A stretch of DNA of 64,000 bases from Trichodelitschia bisporula (lineage: Eukaryota > Ascomycota > Dothideomycetes > Phaeotrichales > Phaeotrichaceae), in assembly GCA_010356995.1 (NCBI GenBank), contig ML996697.1, positions 1 to 64,000 of the forward strand, given 5' to 3'. The position numbers were made by a program, and so were the translations under genes. Below the pieces are notes generated by a model that was not told where the DNA came from, made no database searches, and saw only the letters and a list, made by a program, of their open reading frames with translations. Positions within the stretch are counted from its first letter, which is position 1. Every line of letters begins with the position of its first letter. Positions 57,135 to 64,000 of the stretch are shown in pieces.

Positions 57135-59224
57135 TCACAGCTTCGCCCGTGGTTCCGCGTTGCGGAAACGCACATAGTCGCGCAGACACGCCGGATTGGC
57201 TACCGTGCTGCTGACGCGCACGTCGGCGCCGCTGATGATTTTCTTGACTGCAATTTCGACTTTTTTGCCGTTGATGGTTACGGGGATTTCGGGAACGGGC
57301 TCGATGAAGCGGGGGACGTGCCGCGGGGAAAGGGAGGTGCGGATCGCGGACTCGATGCGTGAGCGTAGGGAGGGGGTTAGAGTGCGTCCGGGGTGCAGGC
57401 GCACGAACAGGAAGACGGTTTCGTCGCCGTCGTTGGGTCGTTTTCGGCCTACACAGAGTGTGTCGGCGATGTCGGCGCTGAAGGCAGGGGCCTCGACGAT
57501 GGAGTAGATCTCCGCGCTCCCGAAGCGGATGCCGGAGGGATTGAGCGTGCCGTCGCTGGCGGGTCAGCTGCGCACGCAAAGGAGCGGGTGACGTACCTGC
57601 GGCCGTGGATTTGGCATCCGCCCGTGGCTGGGTTGAATTGGATCCAGTCGTGCTGCGCCCACACGCTTATATTGTCAAAGCGCTCGAAATAGGCTTCGCG
57701 ATACTTTTTCCCGCCTTCGTCGCCCCAGAAGTACACGGGCATTGAGGGGAACGGTGTGCGACACACCAGCTCGCCCGGGCGCCCGGTCTGTGGGGCTAGT
57801 CAGCGCTACCGGTATATAGGACGCCGGCAACTCACATGCTTGATCGAAGCGCCCGTTTCGGCGTCCGCGACGTCGACGTCCTGCCCCAGCGCGGGCATCT
57901 GCATCTCCCCCGGGTACACGTCGCCCGCGGGATCGCTGCACACCCAGCTAGTCATGATTTCCGTCCCGCCGGCGACGCTGCTCAGATGGACTTTGCTCGG
58001 AAAAGCGGCGTAGAACCAGTGGAACTGGGCTGCGGTCAGGGTGGCGCCCGTCGTTGTCACCATGCGCAAGCTGCTGAGATCAAAATTGGAGGGGGGTATG
58101 TGCGACATCTCCAGCTCGAGGAGGTAGCGCGGCGAGGTCCCGAAGTAGGTCACGCGGTGGTGCTCGCAGATGCGCAGCTTCGTCGCCGCGTCGGGATACA
58201 GCGGCGAGCCGTCGTAGCAGATTACTGCGGCGCCGGTGGCTAAGTGACCGTTCATGATGTTCCAGAGCACCCACGACGTCGACGAGTACTGGAAGACGAT
58301 GTCCCGCGGGGTTAGCGAGTTGTGCAGCAGCGCGATCTTCTTCAGCTGGATGACGGCGCCGTGCTGGTGCACGATGCACTTCGGCGGTCCCGTCGTCCCG
58401 CTCGAGTACAGGATGACGAGCGGGTGTGAGAAGGGCACTCGCGCGTACTCGAGTTTGTCGGCCGGCGAAGCCCGGGCTAGAAAGTCATCGAGCAGCGTGT
58501 ATGGAAGACTGACGGTAGCCAGGGGCACGATGACTACCTGCGGCTTCTTCTTCAGCGCCGCGACGATCTGCACGATCTTCTCCTCCATGGACCGCCGCTT
58601 CGCCTTGAACGTCTGCGAGCTGTCCGCGAAGAAAATGGTCGGCTCGACTTGCAGCAGCCGGCTGGTGCACCCCTCGAGGCCCATGTCGGGCGATATAGAC
58701 GTAAACACCGCCCCAATCGACACCGTCGCCAGGAACAGCGCAATCGTCCAGCTCGAGTTCGACATCAGCGCCGCAACGCGGTCATTCATCTTAACCCCAC
58801 TGCGGAGCAGCGCACTGCGCGCGCGCCGCACATTCTCGCGCAAATCGTCCCAGGACCAGCGCACGCCATCGAGCTTCTCGCCCTCGCGCAGATTGATAAG
58901 CGCGGTCGTCGCGCCCTCCGGGTCGGTCAGAACATTCTCAGCGTAGTTTAGGTTTATGCCATTGAAGAAGCGCGGCACGTCTTTGATGTCCTTGTCCTCG
59001 AAGGCGCGGCCCGCGGCGAGGAAGGAGGGTGGCAGGGCGGGCTTGAGGCCTACGTACGCGTAGATGTCGAGCCAGAAGGCGTGGGGGTTGCGGATGGTCC
59101 AGCGGTGGAGGTCGTGGCTGGTTTTCAGGGCGAGGTTGAACTTGTTGTTGATGTGTAGGCGGTAGATGGAGATGGGGGTTGATTCAGGATCTTCCGGGCG
59201 CCAGAGGGGCGTGGGATGTTCCAT
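57135..59224 (-). CDS. Acetoacetyl-CoA synthetase, with C-terminal AKL
   Basis: Exons 59224-57836, 57787-57597 and 57555-57135 give 666 residues, the usual AACS length. The N-terminal ACAS-type block has MEHPTPLWRPEDPESTPI and FFNGINLNYAENVL. The ATP motif is LVILYSSGTTGPPKCIVH. FQYSSTSWVLWNIMNGHLATGA and SVAGGTEIMTSWVCSDP follow. The catalytic hinge reads GRSDGTLNPSGIRFGSAEIY, and PEIPVTINGKKVEIAVKKI holds the late catalytic Lys. The enzyme activates acetoacetate with ATP and CoA, for leucine or ketone-body catabolism or for sterol and lipid synthesis. The last residues are AKL, a good match to a peroxisomal PTS1 signal. It lies 330 bp upstream of the FAD oxidase, on the same strand. Confidence 0.95.
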
Positions 59225-59458
59225 GGTGCCTGGATTCGTTCAACAGTGCGATCGGCAGTAGATTTGACGTTGAAGTCACGATGCCGGTGTTTTATGCGCG
59301 CCATGGTTGCTTATTCGGCCGATCTCGGCCGGGGTTGCTAGGAGGCGCTGATCGCGATGCGGGGTGGTGATGCGGGGAAGGTCCGTCGCCGTACCCGCTG
59401 AACTCGGACGTCAAGGCAACGGGAGCTGAGAAGCAAAGGTCGGCGTCTTTCGGCGATA
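59225..59458. other. AACS upstream region
   Basis: Promoter of the AACS gene, ending at the TA that flanks the foldback element. The element's left end lies about 235 bp upstream of the AACS start codon. Confidence 0.5.
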
Positions 59459-59797
59459 CAGCTAATTTCACATTCGACTTGACGCTTTTTTTGCACAACT
59501 GTTTGGGACGCCCACGCTAAACCTCATTAGGCGAAAAAGTTCGGATACTACACCCACCAAGACTTCACTTACGTAAGTTAAGATTCAGCCAATTAGACGC
59601 CTAGCGCATTCTCGCCGGGAACTCTACAGTACAATAACAATTCTTCCTGTAAGGGAATTAAGCTAAATAAAGCGCTCATCTACTCGCCTCGCTGAGTCAA
59701 ATCTAATGAGCTATATATCATCTTCATTGGACTACGTCTCGCAAGTGCATCGCGATTTGCAGTTCCACCTCCAATATTTGATGGGGTCTTGACGCTT
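59459..59797 (+). repeat. Left arm of the foldback element
   Basis: Inverted repeat arm running from CAGCTA to GGGGTCTTGAC. It matches the reverse complement of 59849-60161, with scattered substitutions and small gaps; the first 35 bases and the last 90 are the best conserved. Confidence 0.85.
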
Positions 59798-59848
59798 ATC
59801 TGCCTAGGTAAGGCTCTGCCCCCATAACCCCCTTAACCCCCTGTTACT

Positions 59849-60161
59849 GCCAAGACCTTAACAACTTTTTGAAGTAGAACTTCAAATCGCGATGCACTTG
59901 TGAGACGTAGTTCAATTAAGATGATATATAGCTCATTAGGTTTGGCTCAGTGAGACAAGTAGTCTGCCGTTTTTTGCTGCTTGATGCTCCCGCAGAAAAA
60001 AAAAGTTATTGCACTGCCGGATCGTATGAGTAGGGGAGTAAGGAAGCTAATCTGATTGGCTCGTTACTGTTTTAGAAAAGAAACCGTATGACTAAGTTGC
60101 TTTAGACAGGTCCCAAACTGTAACTCGCAAAAAAGTATCAAGTCGAATGTGAAAGTAGCTG
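59849..60161 (-). repeat. Right arm of the foldback element
   Basis: Inverted copy of the left arm, starting at CCAAGACC and ending TAGCTG. A run of nine or more A at about 59996-60004 corresponds to a shorter T/C stretch in the left arm. Confidence 0.85.
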
Positions 60162-61383
60162 TATTCCGCGCAGGCTGAAGCCGTGATAGTATGAGGGGGT
60201 GAAGCTCTAGGGCAGGAGGGAATGCTTACCGTAGTAACTGCTGAGAGAATGGAGGTGTAAACACCGCGCCAATCGGGATGATCGCGAACCACCGGGGCAG
60301 AGAGGCCTGGTGAACGTTACACTGCGCACGTTGTTCGTCCCGAAGATAAACCATGGACGACAGGGAAAGCTGGACATGCATCTATGCGTTTTGGGATTTG
60401 GTTACTTCGTCACTTCGTCACAATTGTGGTGATGGTGACTGATCGGAGCCCTCCTCATCTCACTCCTCACCTCTCGCAGATTCATCACAACGCGTCCCTA
60501 AGATTTGGCGGTGAAGTCGCGGTGTTCGGAGCAGCGACTCGCATCTCATCTCTCCGTCGCCTCGCATCGCCGAACGAGTCCTAATTTAAGATTCCCTTCT
60601 ACGCCACTCCACATTTGTGATGCCCCGCGCGGCTCCTGCAGATGGCGTAAGGTTTAAGATTACACCACCGCAGCCTAGCTGCGCTCCACCGCGATCCTCC
60701 TCGCGGCTTGCTTCTCTACGGAACTTCCCACCCCGTCCACGGCTACGCGGCCTCAAAGTATCGCACGTATAAACTTCACGTCTTATATGCCTCAACCCCA
60801 TAAGCTACGTACCCACCTCATCTCCTTCCTCCCGCATCCCTCGCCACCACCCCCCTAGACTTCTTCATCATCCGGGAATACCACCAGAAACAGTCAAACG
60901 CAAGTCCTCACTGAATCAGCCCGCAAGGCCCTCCCTGCATCGTGACCCCCATCTCCACCGAAAGGGGCTAGTGCAAGTGGCGTACGATTCAGCAATGGGC
61001 CGGAACGAAGTGCATCGGAAATTTAAGACTGCATGTGCAGTCTGCATGTTGCGCTGTTTCAAACGAGAGACCAGCGGGTGGCCAGTGGGGTTGCGAGCCG
61101 GGAATGTATGTAGTATGTAACAGACTTTCGAAGCCCGATGTCCGTTAGTAAGGATGGAGCTTGGAGGTAACCCGGCCCACGGCGAAGTTCACATGGCGAT
61201 CGGCCGCTGCCGCGGCCGTGCACACCCGCGACGGTAGGGATGGGCTAGGCTGCGTGGGCTGCGTGGGCGGGGCGCCACAAACAGACGTTGGTGTTTATAG
61301 GCGTTGTGATCGCCAGGTCCCCAGTGACCGTCTACTACCACCCTTCATGGCATCTACATAATTCTTAATACCCTTTCTCTTCA
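60162..61383. other. Intergenic, about 1.2 kb
   Basis: Between the foldback element and the receptor gene. No maintained open frame or RNA gene is seen. GTTTATAGGC near 61293 is a weak TATA candidate for the receptor. Confidence 0.45.
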
Positions 61384-62922
61384 ATGACGGGCGCGGACGC
61401 GCATCGCCGGTATGTGCTCGGCACGGGTGTTGCGCTGGAGATAGTCTCGACGGGGTTTGTGGCCTTTTGGCTGTTTTCGAGTATTCTGGGGGCGAAGTGG
61501 AGGCCGGGGTTGGATGTGTTGCTGGTTTTGGGATGGGTACGTTGGGGTGGGAGAGTGGGGTTGTTGGGGATTGAGCTGACGGGGTAGGTGTGTGGTACGG
61601 CTGTGACTATTATTACTATCATCGGCGTGCTGAAGTACGGGCTCGATCGCAATCTGGATGACCTGTCCATCGGCCTGCGCGCCAACGCTGCCTTCGTACG
61701 TCCCTCGGGCCCCTTGAGGCCGAACTAGTTCTAACACCGACCAGATAAACTGGCTCGCCGAACCCCTTCACCTCCTCGCAACCTCCTGCGTCAAACTCGC
61801 CATCCTCCTCTTCCTCACCCGCCTCCTCGGTCCACGTCCAAACCGCCTCGCCCGCACTGGGCTCCACATCGCCATTGCCTTCACAGCGGGCTACATGGCC
61901 TCCTTCGTGATCCTCTCCTTTACATCCTGCGCGCCCCTCGTGTCGCGCTGGCAGAGCCTCGACCCGGCCTACCGTGCGAACACGCACTGCGCCAGTCTCC
62001 CCGCCATAGGCGTAGCCTCGGGTATCGCCGGCCTGGTTACGGACTTCGTACCGCTCGTCTTTCCAGCCTTGATCCTCGCGCGCTTCCGCCTGCCCTTGCG
62101 GAAGCAAGTCGAGCTCATACTCATCCTTCTCTTAAGCCTAATGTACCTCCCCCTCCCCCTCCCCCTCCCAATACCCCCCTAACCAAGGGCAGAATAATCG
62201 CCTCAGGCGCATCCCGCCTCGCACTCGCCATCCCCGCCCTCCACGCACCAACCTTCGACCCCGCGGCCGCGCGGAGGAGGCTGATTACCGAAATGTGGGA
62301 GTACCACCTCCTCCTCATCTGCGCCTGCGCTCCGCCGCTGCACGCCCTCTGCCGCATCCAGCCGGGCGAAGTAAGCGGCACCTCGTCCTTCGGTCCGCGG
62401 GGCGACACGTCGCGGAGCGTGCGCCCACCACCACCGGTGTTCACGCCGCGCTTCCCGTCCGCGGGCGTAACCATCGCCGAAGCCTACGGCGACGCGGAGA
62501 AGCCGCCGGCGAGGCGCAGCCACGAGCTGAGGCGTAGTTGGGGGGAGAGTGTGTTGAGTTGGGGGAGTAGTGGGAAGAGGGGATCTAGTGGGAAGAGGGG
62601 ATCTAGTGGGAAAAGGACGAGGCCTGTGCCCGGGGAGTTGGTGGATGTGGGCGGGTTGATTACGAGTAGCCCCGGGGAGGAGAAGGCTTGGTGTGCGCTT
62701 TGTAGGGTACGGCATACGGGACGGGAGGGGTGTGTGGGGATGAGTGGGGGGGAGTGGTGGGGGGAGGTGCAGAGGGAGTTTTGGGAGGGTGGAAGGGGGA
62801 GGAGGGAGGATAGAAGAGCACGTGGCGGGCAGGAGAGAAGAGCAGAGGGGAGGGATGGGAGAAGGTCACAAGGAGAGGCGATGAGAGGAGGGGAGAGAAA
62901 GGAGATAGGGGAGGTAATGTAA
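61384..62922 (+). CDS. PTH11/SAT4-like rhodopsin-fold membrane protein
   Basis: Four exons (61384-61536, 61588-61695, 61745-62142, 62193-62922) give 462 residues in phase. Hydrophobic segments: LGTGVALEIVSTGFVAFWLF, WRPGLDVLLVLGWV, TAVTIITIIGVL, INWLAEPLHLLATSCVKLAILLFLTRLLG, IAFTAGYMASFVILSFTSCAP, IGVASGIAGLVTDFVPLVFPALIL and VELILILLLSLIII. The AFINWLAEPLH..KLAILLF pattern, a mid-protein Cys pair (SCAP, THCAS) and the polar VTDFV helix fit the fungal rhodopsin-like domain (PTH11/SAT4). The tail of over 150 residues is basic and disordered, with GSSGKR three times. Ligand unknown. Family members sense surfaces or metabolites in fungi. Confidence 0.82.
62567..62620 (+). repeat. 18-bp coding repeat (GSSGKR x3)
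   Basis: Three nearly identical 18-bp units in the receptor's cytosolic tail encode Gly-Ser-Ser-Gly-Lys-Arg; the third differs by single bases. Confidence 0.88.
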
Positions 62923-63640
62923 TAGACGTAATGCATGATGTTATGATGGATTTGCCGTGGCTGGGTAGGCGTGATGAGTACGAGTTCGGAGCAGATGATG
63001 GTCGGCTTCGGATCCTCGGTGCAGTAACCGCGTCTTCGGAAGGTACTCACAATTCGCCAATCCCATGATTCGGCAATCGCCACCACCAGTGAAGCCGCAT
63101 GTCGCGCTGGCTCCCGAACCGGCTGCCACAGATTTTGGTTCCGCTTCACTCTCGCAAGACGCCGTTCAAAGCAAGCTGCACCTCATTCAACATTATGCTA
63201 CTACGTTATGCCGCACTTTTGCAGCGCTCTGCTTTTGGTGATGGTACCAACTAGACGATGGAGCATAGACTTGATACATGTAATGGCTACGGTGTGATAT
63301 AAAAGTTAACAAAATCAAAGAGGTGAGAGAGGAGAGAGACGCTCGATACTGAATACAGGATGTCGCAAATGTCCTCCAATGCTCCTTCCTTCTACCATGA
63401 GTACATTACGTCATGCTCATTCCGGAGATGAGTATACTCCTTCTTGACGAAACAGTGCTCAGGCCTCGTGGCTACATCAAGGATGCATAATGGATCGCGC
63501 CCTATCGATCGCTGAATTTGTGATCTCGGCCTGAGCTCCGCACCGGCACGGGCCATCCCGTGAACCATAGCTTGACCACGTGAAATGACCCTCTCCACAG
63601 CCTTGCGGCTCCCCTCGGCTAACAGCAAAGCATCTCTCAG
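62923..63640. other. Intergenic
   Basis: Downstream of the receptor gene. Minus-strand frames at 63392-63674 might belong to a last exon of the gene at the right edge, but I find no convincing splice sites. Confidence 0.4.
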
Positions 63641-64000
63641 TCATACGGACCTGTCCTCCCAGCCCAAATGGCACTCCGCAATGCGAGCACTTATCTCCTC
63701 CTCGTACACATGCCAGTCTCCCACTCCCATTACTTCAAATTCCGGAATGTAAGCAAATGTCAAACCGAGGCCTCTGGAAAATGCTATGCTCCCAAGAGCG
63801 GCTTCATACCACTGTAAAAGATTCCTCAGCTCTGCTAGGTGGCGCTGGAGTATGTCGCTGTTTAGTAGCTCAGGATTGTGTCTATTGGTGGTAAGTATCA
63901 AACATTCTAAGTCGATCATTTGGATGGCGCGATGGGATAGTTTCTCGGTGGCGCGCCACCTCGCCTTGGGCAGGTGTGAGGGAAGCGGGGGGTAGAATTC
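63641..64000 (-). CDS. Partial hypothetical protein (5' end outside the window)
   Basis: The minus strand stays open from the right edge to TGA at 63641, giving 119 codons. The visible protein is soluble and helix-rich (DILQRHLAELRNLLQWYEAALG, then WHVYEEEISARIAECHLGWED), with Trp and acidic residues and no membrane segment. I do not recognise a family. It could be the last exon of a longer gene or a relic; a second frame downstream (GSRKAVERVISRGQAMVHGM..) may belong to the same gene after a frameshift or an unseen intron. Confidence 0.4.
   Translation of the reverse strand, partial: EFYPPLPSHLPKARWRATEKLSHRAIQMIDLECLILTTNRHNPELLNSDILQRHLAELRNLLQWYEAALGSIAFSRGLGLTFAYIPEFEVMGVGDWHVYEEEISARIAECHLGWEDRSV

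Larger units (their letters stand above)
59459..60161. mobile_element. Foldback/MITE-like element with long inverted repeats and TA flanks
   Basis: The two halves are reverse complements over most of their length. The left end CAGCTAATTTCACATTCGAC pairs with the right end GTCGAATGTGAAAGTAGCTG. The inner part, with TAATGAGCTATATATCATCT and AAGTGCATCGCGATTTG, is repeated inverted near 59880-59935. Arms are about 310-340 bp and the unpaired loop only about 55 bp (about 59793-59849). TA precedes and follows the element (59457-59458 and 60162-60163), as in Tc1/mariner target duplications. It is AT-richer than its surroundings and has no open frame, so it is probably a non-autonomous element mobilised in trans. 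Confidence 0.88.

Noticed and set aside
62567-62620. GSSGKR repeats as a RiPP precursor with Kex2 (KR) sites
   Set aside because: They lie in the cytosolic tail of a multi-helix receptor, not in a secreted protein, and are 24 kb from the UstYa-like gene.

Overview
The window reads as nuclear DNA of a filamentous ascomycete (Pezizomycotina). Genes are dense, on both strands and GC-rich. They are broken by short introns (mostly 43-60 bp) with GTRNGY donors, CTRAY branch sites and YAG acceptors. Family content fits: a PTH11/SAT4-type rhodopsin-like receptor, a UstYa/DUF3328 oxidase, a DUF8004 protein, a Dal5-type permease, a fungal berberine-bridge-like oxidase and a FunK1-like kinase relic. The species cannot be fixed from the sequence.

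Layout. 1-2.8 kb is a decayed stretch holding a broken alpha/beta-hydrolase. 2.8-16.9 kb holds an MFS exporter, a Pro-rich unknown protein, separase (ESP1), a small hydrophilin-like protein, a TRM61-like tRNA methyltransferase and a Dcr2-like phosphoesterase. 17-20.6 kb has no convincing gene. 20.6-23.6 kb is a DUF8004 protein. 23.9-29.2 kb is a repeat-rich block: a 19-bp minisatellite, an intron-containing tRNA-Phe, and a 2.1-2.4 kb tandem duplication that begins inside that tRNA and carries an F-box gene (first copy dead, second intact). 29.2-37.7 kb holds a WDR89-like protein, COP9 signalosome subunit 1, a bestrophin-like channel, a Dal5-family permease and a DUF5321-like mitochondrial protein. 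38-49.2 kb is more accessory: UstYa-like oxidase, an atypical Rho-like GTPase, a Ser/Thr-rich membrane protein, a six-cysteine secreted peptide, a divergent pair (ABM-like protein and short-chain dehydrogenase), a four-helix membrane protein and an OXNAD1-like reductase. 49.9-52.2 kb is a frameshifted kinase pseudogene. 52.7-59.2 kb holds a multi-pass membrane protein, a secreted FAD oxidase and acetoacetyl-CoA synthetase with a peroxisomal-type C-terminus. 59.46-60.16 kb is a near-perfect foldback element flanked by TA. 61.4-62.9 kb is a PTH11-like receptor, and a partial gene runs off the right edge.

Housekeeping functions (chromosome segregation, COP9, tRNA modification, mitochondrial proteins) are interleaved with accessory genes. 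I see no complete biosynthetic cluster: the UstYa-like gene has no visible RiPP precursor and there is no PKS, NRPS or terpene synthase. The most distinctive features are the tRNA-anchored tandem duplication and the foldback element. All splice models are by eye, but each complete model (except the Pro-rich gene at 5.4-6.5 kb) keeps frame exactly across every junction.
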